Assembly: GCA_030248215.1 (NCBI GenBank)
Contig: JASANG010000772.1
Coordinates: 62,001 to 126,000, forward strand
DNA from: Enoplolaimus lenunculus
Taxonomy: Eukaryota > Nematoda > Enoplea > Enoplida > Thoracostomopsidae
Direction of reading: 5' to 3'
DNA: 64,000 nt
The notes beneath the pieces were generated by a model. It was not told the origin of the DNA, did not search any database, and was given only the letters and a program-made list of their open reading frames with translations. Position numbers and translations under genes: made by a program. Below, in pieces: positions 1-12,931 of the stretch (position 1 is the stretch's first letter; every line of letters begins with the position of its first letter).

Positions 1-578
1 ATCTAGAAATTTCTAATGGGACAGAGCTGTGCGATATAAATATAATAGTAAAGACAGTATTTGAGCAACGTGATTGAGAAGCTAAATGTTGTTTCAGTAC
101 TTGAGTAAAATTTTGGCTTTGTGGGGTATTCAGGTCTGGGTGGCTGATCCGCCAGTGTTGCTAAAGGCAACTCACCTCGCTAATCCTTAGGTGGACTTTT
201 AGACTAAAGTGTAAAATTATTGTTGTAGATTGAGTTTGTTTTTGTAAAAGTCCATACTATCTGCAATGTCAAAGCACCTGAGTTTTAGAAACAATATAAT
301 CTCCTTGCGTTTGCGCTTTGTGGTTTGTTGTCCAGAATTTAATTTCACAATTCTGTCAGCGCAGTTTTATATTTTTTCAAAATGTTAAGTTGCTGTTGCA
401 TGCACCAGTCTCTGCTTTTCTCCATTTTTAAGTTGAGACTTTCTTTCCTCCAGATTCAAGCTCGAGACACTTTTACCAATTGTTGTGCTTGCTGTCACTG
501 TATATACCGGTATTTTTGACCGATATATTGGACAAATGTTTGAGCGTTGGCTGTGTGGGGGCGCCCGTTTCTTGTCAG
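1..578. other. Gene-free flank upstream of the first visible NLE1 exon
   Basis: I see no convincing exon here. The N-terminal part of NLE1, roughly its first 60-70 residues, should lie upstream on the plus strand, but no stretch resembles it. It may be outside the window or in a short exon I could not recognise. Confidence 0.4.
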
Positions 579-3500
579 TGAGAGCTCAGTGCAGATCAGC
601 TCTGAAGTTACAATTTCGTATGATGGTAGCAATTTTTTTACAGCTCAATCGTTTTGCACAGAAAAACATCTTCAAGTCACCTATCAACCACAGGCGGTGT
701 TCAAAGTGAAACCTGTGACGCGATGCTCGTCCAGTATTCCAGGTATTGTTTTGTATTTCTATGCGGATAAGGTTAATCTGGGTGCAGTTCGTAGGTCGCA
801 CCTTTTACCTGTTAGCACTGAAGTAGACAGAAGACAATTCCCGTGGGTGGAAGGGAGCACAACCTGCTATTATATTTTTGTATTTTTGAACACAGTTATA
901 AAAGCGTGTTTTTATATTGGAAATTGTTGTAAGGAAACACACTTTTTTAATATTTAAAGAAAATTTCGGGTAAATGTCCTCAGCCCCGTTTTGCGTACGC
1001 CCCTGTCAGTTGGTGATAGGCCTTGTAATTTTTAACCGATGATGCAAAACGCTAAATTGAAATTGTTGCTAGGTGAAATAGTAAACGTGTGGTTATTGTG
1101 CAGATTCTTAACATTTGATTGCATCAATTACCAATTTGTGATGGATCTTATAACTTTTAAACAGGACACTGTTGCTTGCGGTTTTTATGTCGCTTTGTTA
1201 TTTACTGAGCAATTATTTCTAAATATGGTCTGTTTCAGAAAATAGTTGAAATCAAACGAGGTGTGGAAGTTAACGACATTTAACTGATGATAGGTGCTAT
1301 ACACAGATTAGAATGCACAACACCGCTTATTTTTTGGTGTTTGTAGGTCACGGTGAAGCAGTGACTTGTCTCAGTTTTAGTCCAGATGGTCGTTCGTTGG
1401 TATCTGGTTCTGGTGATACAACCGTCCGATTTTGGGATGTAGACACAGAAACGCCGTTGTTTACTGCGAAGGTTGATAATTGCATCTATTTCAATAAACA
1501 TCGAACGCTCGTGATTGCTATCTTTTCAGCATATACTTTTATTGGATATTACATGTTATCAAAAAATAGTAATAATATTAATGTGAAGCGTTTGTCAATT
1601 TATGAGTAAGAGTGGTGCTAAAGTATGCTGTTCCTGCGACTGTTTTATTAGAGTTATTGCTTTAAATATTGCAACCAGTTTCGCTCGTATTTTTTAGCTT
1701 CTTTCCGTCAGTGTTTTCAGAATAAACGTTTTGCTTTGTGAGACAAAATGTAAACTTTATTCGTCAGAAATTGTCGTAAAATCAATAAATTGTACCTAAT
1801 TGAAATTTATTTAGTTTTTTATATTTTTGGATAGTTATTTTTAGGGGCATCGGCACTGGATTATGTGCGTCAGTTGGTCTCCAGATGGCTATTATGTGGC
1901 GTCAGGCTGTAAAAATGGCGAAGTTCGTATCTGGTTGGCTGATACTGGGACTCAGGCGCCGAAAAGATTTTTGAAAGTGAGTCAATTTTACAACCATTAT
2001 TGAGTGTTGGTTTTGTTCTTCGTACATCCACGTCTTCACAGTTCGTTGAACTGAAAAATGTTCCGTAAATTTTGGCAAAAAGTTACTAAACTTCTGATAA
2101 TTAAAACGCATTCCTCAAGTTTCATGTCCTGATTGAAAAGTTTAATTTTTGAGAGATGGCCTGCCTGGCGTCAAATACGCGATTTTCGGTCACGTTTTAG
2201 ATTGCGATTGCAACCGCGTTTACAAGCGATTGCAAATTTAATGCTAAGCAATTGCGGCTGCAGTCGCTGTTATGGTCGCAGTAATCGCAAGCGTTTAAAC
2301 TTGCGGCTGCGAGCGGTTGCGTTCAAGTAACGAACAATCGTGATCAGAGCCAAACTATAGTATCTCATCAGGGTTCCAACATTACTAAATTTTACCGGAA
2401 CGCGAATACAAATATTAAGTGAATTTTTTGCAGTAACCGGAACAGGAACCGGAATTTGAAATAATTTTAATCACCAAATTACTGTTGGACTTTTTTAAAA
2501 AACTATCCAACAAATGGCTTAAGCGAATTTTCAGCTATTTTATTGCAACGTTTAGCGAAAAAAAACACTCATTTTCGAAATAACTTTTTAAAGACAAAGT
2601 TTCCAATATTTATCTGATTATTAATAATTTACCACAAACTTGTAAAAAATCCCGGTTCCTGCATCTTTGAATGCAGGGACCGGAACAGGAATTGAATTAT
2701 TGCAGGAATTCCTGTCGGAACAGGATTTCCGGTTGAACTTGAGTCTCATGATGAAATTATACCAGTTAAACGGTGCTTTGATTTTGGACGATTTTAATGA
2801 TACCATTCTAATAAGTCATAGCTTAGTCGTTGTGCTGTTTTCAAAGGATCTTATTAGTTTCAGTTTGTGCAGTGAATACTACGACGTTTTGCTAAATTTT
2901 AAGTTTGTATTTGAAATTTAAAGGCACATAAAAAGTGGATCACTTCGCTATGCTGGCAACCGTTGCATTTATGTTCGCCTCTGATCGCATCGGAGAACTG
3001 TGAATCTGGTTCGACGGACGGTGGCAAACAATCTCAGCTGCAGTTGGGTAGCAAATCAAAAAGAGTTTCCCCATCTCGAATGCTTGCGAGTGCGTCTAAA
3101 GACGGCGATATCCGACTATGGGACGTTATATCTGGTAATTGTGTCCGGTTATTAGCTGGACATACCGCTGGGGTATCCGCGTTGAGATGGTCAGGTGAAG
3201 ATTTGATTATTTCCGCATCGCAAGATCGAACTATTAAGGTTAGTGGCCATTGACATGGAGTTTTTGTGAAAAAATTTTGCCGCTCGTCTGGTGTTTATAA
3301 TTACATTTTTTGACTGAATCGGATTTTTCTTAATTTCGGCATCTCTAACTCAAATCAGAGGTTTTAAATAAAGATTACAGCAATCCAGCCGTTGATTTGT
3401 AACGCCTAACATTTGTGCTAATGCGCTGAAATTGTTAAAAAATTGTGCTTGGCCACAAAAGTGTTGTAGGGTTGGGTTAGGGTGGCGTTAAACTTGTCAT

Positions 3501-5349
3501 ACGGAACCATCCGTCATCATACGTCGCCGTCCGGCACGGTGTGTGAACGGCGCCGGAAGAAAGGTATAGCACCACCCTAAAAAGGCATTTGTTGTGCATT
3601 AATTTAGATTTGGCGTGCTACTGACGGTGTTCTGTGTCGAACTTTGGAAGGTCATGGTCATTGGGTGAACACGATGGCTTTACATACTGATTATGCGATG
3701 CGGATTGCGGCATTCGATCCGGCGGAAGCTTCCAAGGGCGTCAATCAGTGTGTTTCTTTAATGTCGCCTAGAGATATGATAGACAGAGCTCGAGTTCGAT
3801 ACAGTAAAGCGAAAGGAACCGAACCGGACGCGTTTGAACGGTTGGTTTCAGGTAAGGCCGGTTTTATACTGGGTGTTGATTGCACGTTTCGTGGCGGCCG
3901 CAAGTTATTGTCGATTTTTTACTTGCATTGCCATCCGGCGAGTAGTAAATTTGAAAACCTATCGTTAGCTGATAATTGAGGCTGTTGTGGTGTTGAGAAT
4001 TCGAGATTTAAAACAACATGTTTTAGTTTATATTTTGATAAATTTACGCTAATAATGATCGTATTTTACTTTAGGATCTGATGATTTCACTATGTATTTA
4101 TGGCGGCCAGCCGTTGATAAGAAGCCAACCGCACGAATGACAGGACATCAACAGTTGGTAAATCAAGTTGCGTTCAGTCCGGACGGAAGGTAAACAATTT
4201 TTTTCTCCGAGCGAATAACGGGGGTTTTATTGGTATGTGAGCAACGGGGGTTGAGTGATCTGCAAACCTTCAAAAATATTGCGCAGTTCAGTCCGCATAT
4301 TCTCAACTGCGTTTAGCACCTATCACCAGTTAGCAATAGGTTTTCAAAGCGAGTAACTTCTGCAATTGTGGATCTTAATATTGGCATATTACTAGTAATA
4401 GCCAAGTCGAAAACGGTCTGTACTTTGAACCTCTTCGTACGTTGGTTCGAAAGCTACAGAATCTTTCATCAACTGATGGTACAGCTTTTACTAGAATCGC
4501 TAACGCACACATGCAGGCAATGAAATTTGAGATTCAGCTGCAGGTGCTATGCACCAGGGTTCCACCGGAATTCCTGTTCTGGCCGGATTCGTACAAAAAT
4601 TCAATTCCTGTTCCTGTTCTTGTTGCTGCATTCAAAGATGCAATAACCGGAATTTTTACGATTTGTGGCAAATTGTTCATAATCATTTAAATATTGGAAA
4701 CATTGTGTTTGCACAATTGTTATTTCGAAACGAGTGTTTTTGCAATTGTAGCTCAGTTTTGCTCACAAACTGTTACATTAGAAACCTGATGTGGTCTAAG
4801 GTAAAAATTCGCTTAAGACATTTTGTGGTTAGTTTTCTAAAATGTGCAACAGTAATTCGGTAATAAAACTTATTTCAAATTCCAGTTCCAGTTCCGGTTC
4901 CTGCTAAAAGGTAAATTCTTGTTTCCGTTCCTGTTCCGGTAAAACTTAGTTCCTGCTGGAACTCTGCTACACACATTTGAGAATACGGGCCCAGGTCTTG
5001 AATCTGAAACTTGCTGAATAGCTCCGCACTGTTGATTTTCAGGTGGATTGTCTCCGCGTCGTTCGATAAATCTATCAAGTTATGGGACGGCCGTTCTGGC
5101 CGGTACATAACTTCGTTTCGGGGTCATGTTCAACCAGTTTATCAAGTTTCGTGGTCTTCCGATAGCCGCTTAGTGGTATCTGGGTCCGCTGATTCGACGC
5201 TTAAATTATGGGATGTTAGAGTGAAAAAGCAACTGATTGAAGATTTACCTGGACACGCGGATGAAATTTACGCTGTTGATTGGAGTCCTGATGGCGAACG
5301 GGTTGCAAGTGGTGGGAAGGATAAAGTCATCAAGATTTGGAGACATTAG
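579..5349 (+). CDS. NLE1: NLE1 / Notchless WD40 ribosome-assembly protein, 5' partial
   Basis: Notchless (yeast Rsa4) binds the pre-60S particle and is pulled off by the Mdn1 AAA-ATPase during large-subunit maturation in the nucleus. Exons, with GT-AG borders and matching phases: about 579-742, 1347-1471, 1845-1976, 2924-3238, 3608-3851, 4075-4189 and 5043-5349 (stop TAG at 5347). The first exon ends the NLE domain (YQPQAVFKVKPVTRC, almost the human sequence). The rest gives seven or eight WD repeats, e.g. SGSGDTTVRFWD, GHRHWIMCVSWSPDG, GHGHWVNTMAL, RLVSGSDDF and GHADEIYAVDWSPDGERVAS, ending IKIWRH. The loop after the third repeat carries an extra Ser/Gly/Gln-rich segment of about 25 residues relative to human NLE1. 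The start of the first exon is uncertain (579 or 594), and the start codon was not found. Introns 3 and 6 hold hAT-like MITEs. Confidence 0.95.
2369..2742 (+). mobile_element. hAT-like MITE, CCGGAACC family, copy 1
   Basis: It begins CAGGGTTCC and is rich in GGAACCGG and GGAACAGG words. The body matches the copies at 4555-4966 (reverse) and 8731-9131. It lies in NLE1 intron 3. The right end is approximate. Confidence 0.6.
3468..3586. mobile_element. GC-rich palindromic MITE (TAGGGTTGCGC family), degenerate copy
   Basis: The ends read TTAGGGTGGCG and its inverted form CCACCCTAA, enclosing GCCGTCCG and GAACGGCGCCGG blocks. It belongs to the same family as 17862-18002 and 41834-42004. It lies in NLE1 intron 4. 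Confidence 0.5.
4287..4996 (+). mobile_element. GTGTGTAGCA-family MITE split by a second insertion
   Basis: One end shows CATATTCTCAACTG followed by CACCTATCACCAGTTAG. The other end, after the insertion at 4555-4966, is CTACACACATTTGAGAATA. These are the two ends of a dispersed repeat also seen at 31318-31522, 32419-32550 and 48264-48492. Confidence 0.5.
4555..4966 (-). mobile_element. hAT-like MITE, CCGGAACC family, copy 2, nested
   Basis: 412 bp with ends CAGGGTTCC and GGAACTCTG, rich in GGTTCC words. It is flanked by imperfect 8-bp repeats CTATGCAC (4547-4554) and CTACACAC (4967-4974). The host sequence is a copy of the GTGTGTAGCA family, so this is an element within an element, inside NLE1 intron 6. 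Eight-base target duplications and CAGGG ends fit the hAT superfamily. No transposase is present. Confidence 0.7.
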
Positions 5350-6254
5350 ATGCTGTTATTCTCAACTGTGCGTAACGCTTATAAGCGTTTCGTTACAGGG
5401 GTTTCAACCAGCTAAGTACAGTCATGGACAGAGTGAAGTGTGTCGTCTGCAGTTGTGGTTTGATAATTACTATGCAATTGCTGCTACAAGTGATGCTATA
5501 GTCGCAGTAATCACGGTCAGTTCAAATTGCGTTTGCTAGCGAGTACAATGCATTAAACGAACGATCGAAATGTTTGGTTCGTTTTCGTCTGCTTTAAAGT
5601 TATTGCAGCCGACAGGTAACTCAAGCAAATCCTTCCAAAATTGGGGAAATGTTGTTACATTCGACGATGCATTTTGAAATATATATACCCGTACTCATAG
5701 TGTGAATAAAACCTTAGTGGGCTGGTGAGTAGAATAGAAAATAGACGACTTTCAAGATGAGCAATGCTGCTATGAATTAAAGTCGAAAAATAATTTTTTT
5801 CGAGTGCTATTAAGACTCGAAATAAGTGGAACGGAAGAAACATTTCATAGACGAAAATATGGCGGAGAAGATATAACACTTGGGAAGTAGAAAATATTGC
5901 CGGGAGGAAAATTTTGAGCGACACCGGCAGGGCGTATATGTGTTAGAAGTCTGACCTCATTTTTGGATATTTATGCATTTTTGTTAGGGTGTAGCTTGTT
6001 AATCACTTCCGGGAACAATCCATGTCCGTGAAAATTATTCAGTATTTTAAATACAGATACGCACTTGTTGTTCTTTGGATTAAGAATGAAAAAATTTATT
6101 ACAATACTCATCACACACTTATGTCTAACAATTAACCAAGTACCTATGAACAGGTGAAAGATAATTCGCCGTATGGCGTTACAAGGCATAGAAATGAATG
6201 TTTATAAACCTTGAAAAAATATGATTGTATCCGCTATTTTTCCTTAAAATTTTG
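5350..6254. other. No gene seen (NLE1 3' flank)
   Basis: AT-rich sequence with only short frames that lack splice-supported exons or recognisable motifs. The NLE1 3' UTR must start here. I could not place a clear poly(A) site. Confidence 0.4.
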
Positions 6255-6425
6255 GGGCCATGTATAAAACAGGGCCGGATTGTTTTCCGGCGGGGCTGTA
6301 ATAGAGTCAGTTTAGCTATAGACTAATTTTTTGCTTAGGCTTAGGAATACACTCATTCATACGCTTAGGCTTAGGCTTAAGAATATGCGTATACTAGTGT
6401 TCCGGCCCTGTTCTATACATGGGGC
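6255..6425. mobile_element. TTAGGC-core MITE with 8-bp target duplication
   Basis: 171 bp with terminal inverted repeats GGGCCATGTATAAAACAGGG and CCCTGTTCTATACATGGGGC (one base spacing difference). Perfect 8-bp flanks AAATTTTG lie at 6247-6254 and 6426-6433. The interior holds two clusters of CTTAGG-type words. Non-autonomous, with no coding capacity. Confidence 0.8.
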
Positions 6426-6747
6426 AAATTTTGGAAATCTCGGTGAATATTTGTATGTCTATATTGTAGTGGCTGAAAATTAAAACATCTTGTTAACTTT
6501 TTATGCTTCAATATCCGTTTCCGTTATTTTTGTAATCTGTTTGCGCTTTGATATTTGTTAAATATGATTCAAGTTTATCGATTAACGTTATATGTAAATA
6601 GTAAATTTTATCTCTGGTCGTTTTACAGTTTTTCGCCGGTTGGATAGAAAATAGATTCTATTGAGTCGGCAAACCTTTCCGGTGCAACCTGAACTGAAGG
6701 TCAATAAATGTTGCCGGAGCCGCAGGTGAAACCGAATTTGGTGATTA

Positions 6748-6975
6748 CCCCTTTCTCACTGAAATATTTTCATTTTCATACGAGATACAATTTCAAGGTA
6801 AGATTCGATTCCCAGTCTCACGTTTACGATAACCATTGAGCTAACGGCTTGACGCTCGATCCCAGTGGGGTTTTCACCTCTTGTGCAGATTTTGCACTGC
6901 ACATGTACGTTACAATTGTTAAACACTGCTCATAGTGTCCGTGTTGCTCGTATATTTATATTTAGTTGCTCATGA
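6748..6975 (-). mobile_element. TTAA/CCCTTT MITE with tRNA-like module, decayed copy
   Basis: It begins CCCTTTCTCAC next to TTAC (a decayed TTAA). On the minus strand it carries an A-box-like TAGCTCAATGGTTA and a B-box-like GGAATCGAATC. The right end is lost. Intact relatives lie at 23148-23410, 29889-30150 and 56960-57211. Confidence 0.55.
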
Positions 6976-8256
6976 TATACTCTACAGCAACCTGATAAAA
7001 TTGTTCCCAACAAAAATATTGCTGTTCCGTTTTCCCTGCGAAAATAGCTTCCCCCATTCTGCGGTTTTCACAGCGACAGGGTGTCGCTGTCCCATTTTCT
7101 CTGCTAAAATTTGCAGCTGTCTCATTTTCCCGTTCGCCCGAAACGAGCCTGTCCCGTTTTTCTATCTGCTCGTAATGCTGTCGACAGGCGTACATGAATT
7201 TGCCTCTCTTACACTCATGCGTCTTGCTGTCCCGCTGGAAAACAGGACGCCCCTAAGACTAACATTGGTCCAGAACCGGATATCGATTTTTAGATGAAAT
7301 AGATGATATCCGGATGTTTCCGCATGATTCGTAAAGCTGTTTATAGATTCAATTACCTTCCAGTTCAAATGTTTCGCTATTACTTTTGTGAATTTGTTGC
7401 GGATTTTGACTGTGCGCTTTTTGTGAGTTGAGAACGCTTTACAAAGGTGGCAGGCACCGCCCGTCTTGTCATTTTATGCGTTATTCAAGTACTGAAACAT
7501 TTTCACTTTTTTCAACTGTTTTTATATTTGGCAGTTACGTTACGTACAAATTTTGGCCATGCGGGGACACAACGACTGAAAATGGACTAAAACTATTGGT
7601 TGTTAAGATTGAATTATTGAAAAACCTTCAATGATTGGTTAAATGCTGGGTCTTTAGTCGACGGTATTGAACGCAGATTGGGGGATGCGTATTTCGATGC
7701 CACCTCTCATCGATGCATCTCTGATAGTTTGCACTATTAATTTGTTTTGTTGCGTCAAAATTAATTTGTAAACAAAATTTTCTTAGTTTTTATTCGTTTG
7801 TTTTTGTTGATTTGTTTGTCTTTTCAATTCTTTCTTTGTTTCTTTGTTTATTTGTTTGTTTGTTTACTGTCGTCGCTGTATTTTATGTACAAAAAATATT
7901 TTTTGTGGATTCTTTGACATTAAATTTTATAAAAGTAGCATTTTTGAGTAGTGCATGTGCTTGTGATGGAAAGGTGACTGGTACGACCTTGAGGTGCCTC
8001 GTTATACCATTTTGGGACACAAAAGTGGTTGTTGTATTTTTGCTTTATTTTATAGTCGGCCGAAACGGTAATTTCTTGCAATTTTAGCGTTTTTTGAGTA
8101 TATTCAATGTGTAATTTCGCTAAAACTTTAAGCAGAAATAACTAAAGTATGTGTGTAAAAATTGTCGTCTTGAAGTTGTTGTTGTTGTTGTTTCACTGTT
8201 TGGTGTTAATTTTATTTTACGTAAAGACGCGTAAGGTATTTTTGGAAAGGAAATGC

Positions 8257-8264
8257 TATAAAAG
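8257..8264 (+). promoter_or_regulatory. Possible TATA box
   Basis: TATAAAAG stands in otherwise unremarkable sequence about 30 bp before a pyrimidine-rich start-like stretch. No coding exon was found downstream, so this may be chance. Confidence 0.15.
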
Positions 8265-8730
8265 GAGATTGCGCACTGCGATATTCGCTGTTTTTAGTCT
8301 TTGTGAAATTGTGAGGTCTGTTTGAAAAGTGTTTTAGTGGCGTTTTGATGGAAAACGTTTCCATTTCAACCTTTTCGATGTTTGACTTGAAATGTTTTAC
8401 GAATTAAACGTTCGTTCTGAGCAGATTCCATTTTTGAAAGGCTGATTAGGTTTGTTATGCTTTCAAGTGTTGGTAGACTCAGTCAACAGTGGCGTTGATT
8501 GCATTTCATTTTGGATGCAAATAGTTTGGTGTAAAAGTTTTTTGGTTGTGAAGGATTGCGCGTGATATTAAGTATTTTTATACTCCAGGTTGTCGCTTTT
8601 TGTTGAAAAATCTGTGAAAAATGTGTCCTTTTTTGCTGTCTTCATAAAATATTCAACGAGATATTCACTGGTAAATTCAGTTTGTGATATATTTTGAGTG
8701 GAACTGATCTTGGTAACTATTTACTTACCA

Positions 8731-9131
8731 GGGTTCAACGAGCAATTAAATTTTGCCGGAATAGAAACTGAAGCAAAAATTGAATTTCTTTGCAGGAACC
8801 GGAACAAGAACGAGAACTGTAATTTGAAATAATTTTCATTACTAAATTACTGTTGAACTTTCCTCCAGAAAATTTTATCAAAAATGACTGAAGCAAATTT
8901 TAAGCTATTTCACAATCAAGTTTTGCGAAAATACATCACAAACTGTTTTATTAACAAGATTGAACTAATTGCAAAAACACTCATTTCGAAATAACAATTT
9001 TTCAAACACAAAAGTTTTGAATATTTTAATGATTATGACTAATTTAACACAAAACCGTAAAAATTCCGGTTCCTACATTTTTAAATGCAGGAACAGGAAT
9101 TGAATTTATGCAGGAATTCCGGTCGAACCCT
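8731..9131 (+). mobile_element. hAT-like MITE, CCGGAACC family, copy 3
   Basis: About 400 bp with ends CAGGGTTCAACGA and TCGAACCCTG. It matches the copies at 2369-2742 and 4555-4966 through blocks such as AATTTGAAATAATTTTCAT and the paired GCAGGAACCGG / CCGGTTCC words. No clean target duplication is visible. Confidence 0.65.
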
Positions 9132-10820
9132 GCAGTATTTACAATCTGTTGCAACGGGCGACAGCTGCCTGTTTGGTTTGTCGTTGACTGTTGAACGAGA
9201 CTTTACAATAGGCTGGTGCTTGTTCGGGTGCAATGCGTTGATCGCAATTTCTTAAGTGGAAACGGATATCACTAAAATAACAGTTGCCTAAAAATGTCAT
9301 TTTTAATCTAAAATGTTACGCTTTTGTCACTAAATTTGTTGAATCTGGCAAAGTTGACTGTTTTGTAAGTTACAGACAATTGAAACAAAGTTGTGTTGAA
9401 CTGTTTTAGCAGGTTAACTGATTGGTCTGATTGCATGGTACAACTGCTAACGAGTCTGCCTTTAGACGCAACATGAAATCAACCTGCGTTGACGATGGTT
9501 CTGGTGTAGCGAACTTTTTTGTGTTGTTTAGTGTCTGTAACATTGAAGCGAATTTTCGACGCAAGTTTAACAATAAATTAGACATTAATGATTAAAATTA
9601 GCAAATTCGACATCATTTTAACAATTTTTTCTTCACCGACACTCGGAACGGAAAATTTAGTCCATTTCCGGGTCCGAGGTTTTTCGCGTCCAATTCTTCA
9701 ATTGCCCCCTGGACGGAAATGATTTTTAGGAAATTTTGACATTCGTGAGTGTAGCATTGTTTTTAAATAAATTTTGGAAATGAATTAATTTACCATTGAA
9801 AGTATTGGGAAATCTTGTGCAAATGCTTGTATGTCGGTTGTCAATAGTGAAGAAATGCCGGATATTCAAAACCAATCCATGGAATAACCAATGGGATGGC
9901 TTAGCGGCCAGCACTGTGGCTTTTATGTAAAGAGGTGTTGACATACTTTTTCAGATTGTAACACAAACAACCGTGTTTGGAAATTTTTATTGACGAAAAG
10001 CAACTCGAATCTTTCGCCTCTTATTTTTCGTCGACTACATATGTTGACCGTATGCTACCAGCTAACATACAGTGCACTGCACCATATTGCAGGTGCAGAT
10101 AACGGATAAGCATGCCTTACATGCCTACAGTAAACCTTTATCGAAACCTAAACCCAACTTAAATCCTGAGCGTTAACCGTTAATTGTGGGGATAAAGTGT
10201 ACAAGTGCCCCCCGTCATTCAGTTTTCACTTCTACGTATAAAATTGAACACCCGTGATAAGAGTAGCATCTTTGTGTTGACCTTGAAGTGTACTGTAGAT
10301 GTACTTGTGTTAGACTGACGGTAAATTTGAATTTATAATTTAAAGTTGACCCCAAGGTCAGTTCGAAAAGAAATAGTAAATGTTTCACTTGAAAAATAAT
10401 AAATTTTGATAGGAAAATGTTTTAAATTTACTTTGAAATTAATCATACTTTCGAGTGTTGTCGTTGTCGTCTTTTTCAGCTAAAGATGACCTTGTTCGCT
10501 CTACTGTGGATGGTACGTAAAATTCAACAGTTGACCTTGGCTAAGAATGTCTATCGAAAATTTGTTTAACAAACGATAATCAAATACTTTCAAGTGTAAA
10601 AGTTTGAGAGGAGTTTGAAGTATCTCAAACAGCCACCGTTGATACGGTTGTGTTAATTTTATGAAATTATTTGGTTTGTCGTGGGATGTTTAGACATCCG
10701 TCGGCAATCGCGACCATATCCGGCGGGACATGAAAGATTTTAGGTGGACAGGGTCGGATCTAAACGGAATGTATCACCACACATCACAATTTTTATGATA
10801 AAATAGTAAAGTAACCAAAA
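9132..10820. other. No gene seen
   Basis: AT-rich sequence. All frames are short and none shows protein-like composition or splice-supported exons. Confidence 0.4.
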
Positions 10821-11539
10821 GGATGCGACCGCAATTCCGGATTCGATTAGAATTTCGATTCAAAACGAGTTCCGATTACACAATCAATCGGAATCGGAAG
10901 TTTGAAGTTTTATTTTTAATCCCATTTGTTGTGATACGTTACATTAAAATTCTACATTAATCATTTATTAAATTGCTTTCGATGAGTTAACTTATCAACA
11001 ATTGATAGTAGATTAGTTTTTACAGAACCAAAAATCATCGGAAACCTGTTCATGCAACTGTTTGAAAATTGTTGCCAGCCAACAGACACTTTAAAACTAC
11101 GTTATATTTGGGAATACAAATTATCCGAACAGTCACAAAATTTCTAGTTCCGATCCAATCCCTGTATAAATTTGCTGTTCCGATTCCGGTTTAATCCAGT
11201 TCCGCTTTGCATCCTGGTAACCAACCATTTTACAAATTTTTAGTTTTGGACCACGAAAAATACGTTTACCTGTTCGATTGCTGTGTTTGCGAGCTGTTTT
11301 TTTCACAACTGCGCCGCAAGCAAAACCAAACGGAATTACACCGAAATCGAAACTGTAGATTTTTATACGCGAAATCCATGCATTTGTTGCACAGAACAGA
11401 ACTGCAGGCAATTTTTGCATGTTGATTGCAAAATACAGGTTAGAAACGATGAAAAATTACGGTTCCGATTGTGATTATGCCTTTAATTGGAGTTGGAACC
11501 GGAACGGGTTTAACAATCGGAATACCGTTGCACCCTGAT
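10821..11539. mobile_element. Possible larger hAT-like non-autonomous element
   Basis: The ends resemble those of the CAGGGTGCAACCGG family: a degenerate AGGATGCGACCGCAATTCCG on the left and CCGTTGCACCCT on the right. The interior repeats the words TTCCGATT and AATCGGAA. I found no target duplication or transposase. Confidence 0.4.
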
Positions 11540-11639
11540 ACTACGCGGGCCTTTGTCAGGAATTTCTGGATCCACTACTGACAGTCAAGGTTGAAACCGT
11601 TGCGGATATCAGGTCTTTTTAATGGTTCAATTCGAAATC

Positions 11640-11711
11640 CGGCAACTGTGTGGAATCGAACCTCGATTTTTTGCATAGCAGTCAGGTACAGTAACCATTG
11701 AACCATGGCGC
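11640..11711 (-). repeat. tRNA-like sequence (SINE head or tRNA pseudogene)
   Basis: On the minus strand, an A-box-like TGGTTCAATGGTTA (11691-11704) and a good B box GGTTCGATTCC (11652-11662) are about tRNA distance apart. The acceptor and anticodon stems do not pair convincingly, so a working tRNA is unlikely. A second B-box-like GGTTCGGTTCC lies near 11900 on the same strand. Confidence 0.4.
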
Positions 11712-12129
11712 CTGTATATCCAGCTGACTGTAATAGTTTTGTTGAATTTATGAACAATTTCGAAATCAAACTTCGGCCATAAGCTGTTCTTGCTACCATA
11801 AACGATACTTATTCTTTGGAATTGTCAGTTGGCCATTGGGTACTGTTGCTACTAACGGTCTGCACGATCCCTGTTTGAAGTTTTGCCCAAAGTTAATGAC
11901 CACACCGGGAACCGAACCTCGACCCTCTTGCGCTCGAGCCAAGAACAACTTCTTATACCAGTATTTGTGCACAGGCATGGCAACATTTGCTTTACATACA
12001 CTTAAGCGCACATATACCAACAGGTACAAACAGGTGTTCAGTACACAACGTCACACGACGTTGCGTCCGAAACCTAAGATGCAGCACTGAATTTCAGATT
12101 TTTTGTCAAAATTTTCAAATTGGCCCGGG

Positions 12130-12300
12130 CTCATAGTCCGCTCACGTTGTTAGAGGGACTGAAAATTTTTGAGGACGAACATACAACAATTTTCGGTGGC
12201 GTATAAGCAAAGTTGAAAATTATCTACGGGAGACAAAATGTTTCACGGAGGTTGGCTGAGCATCCCTGCCCCCCACCTTGGCTACGGGTCCGAATTGGCT
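12130..12300 (+). repeat. Dispersed repeat (TTGAAAATT...GGCTACGGG type)
   Basis: It shares GTTGAAAATT, GGGAGACAAAAT and GGCTACGGG words in the same order with 24405-24535 and 42840-42990, and in part with 27235-27370. Class unknown. Confidence 0.45.
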
Positions 12301-12802
12301 GGTGAAATAATTTAATTTGGATACGAAATTGCACTAAAAATCATTCATCGGTATCAAGTATACTTTTAACTGCAATCGATTCAGGGGAGACTGAGGGCTT
12401 CAACAGAGGCGGACCCAAAAATGTCTGACAGGGGGACGGGCTGGTAAATGTTATGAAACGCAAACCAAGAAGGGGCCTTTATCACCAAAAGATTTCTGCT
12501 AGGGGCGTACGCTGTCCTTCTGGATCCGCCAGTGGGCTTCACAGTTGTGACCATACCAGTTGAACCCGTTTAACTGGATAAATCCCGGTGTCGTTTGGTT
12601 GTCATTAACTTGTGCATGGCTGTGTGATATCAGTTTGTTAAAAAATAGGCGTTTGTGTCTCTAACAACATCTGTTATTCGTTCGTTTCGTAATTGCAGCA
12701 AATTTAAAATTTTGAATATTTTTTATAAAAACTTTACGTTATTTTGTTGTCAAACGGGCTGGTATTTTGGTTCTCCTTGACTGTCAGGGTCTCGGCCGAA
12801 GA

Positions 12803-12931
12803 TTTAAGGGTTGCGGTATACTTTATTGTGCCACACGCCGCCACGTGCCGCCGGACGCTGCTGCGCGCCTCTATACGTTGCTAACAAAAAGATAGGGCGC
12901 ACGCGGTGAGTATAGCGCAATCCTTAAAATG
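12803..12931. mobile_element. GC-rich palindromic MITE (TAGGGTTGCGC family)
   Basis: The ends AAGGGTTGCGGTATAC and GTATAGCGCAATCCTT are inverted copies of each other. The interior has the family's GCCGCC/GGCGGC-type blocks. Confidence 0.55.

Noticed and set aside
11640-11711. Functional tRNA gene
   Set aside because: A and B boxes are present but acceptor and anticodon stems do not pair well.
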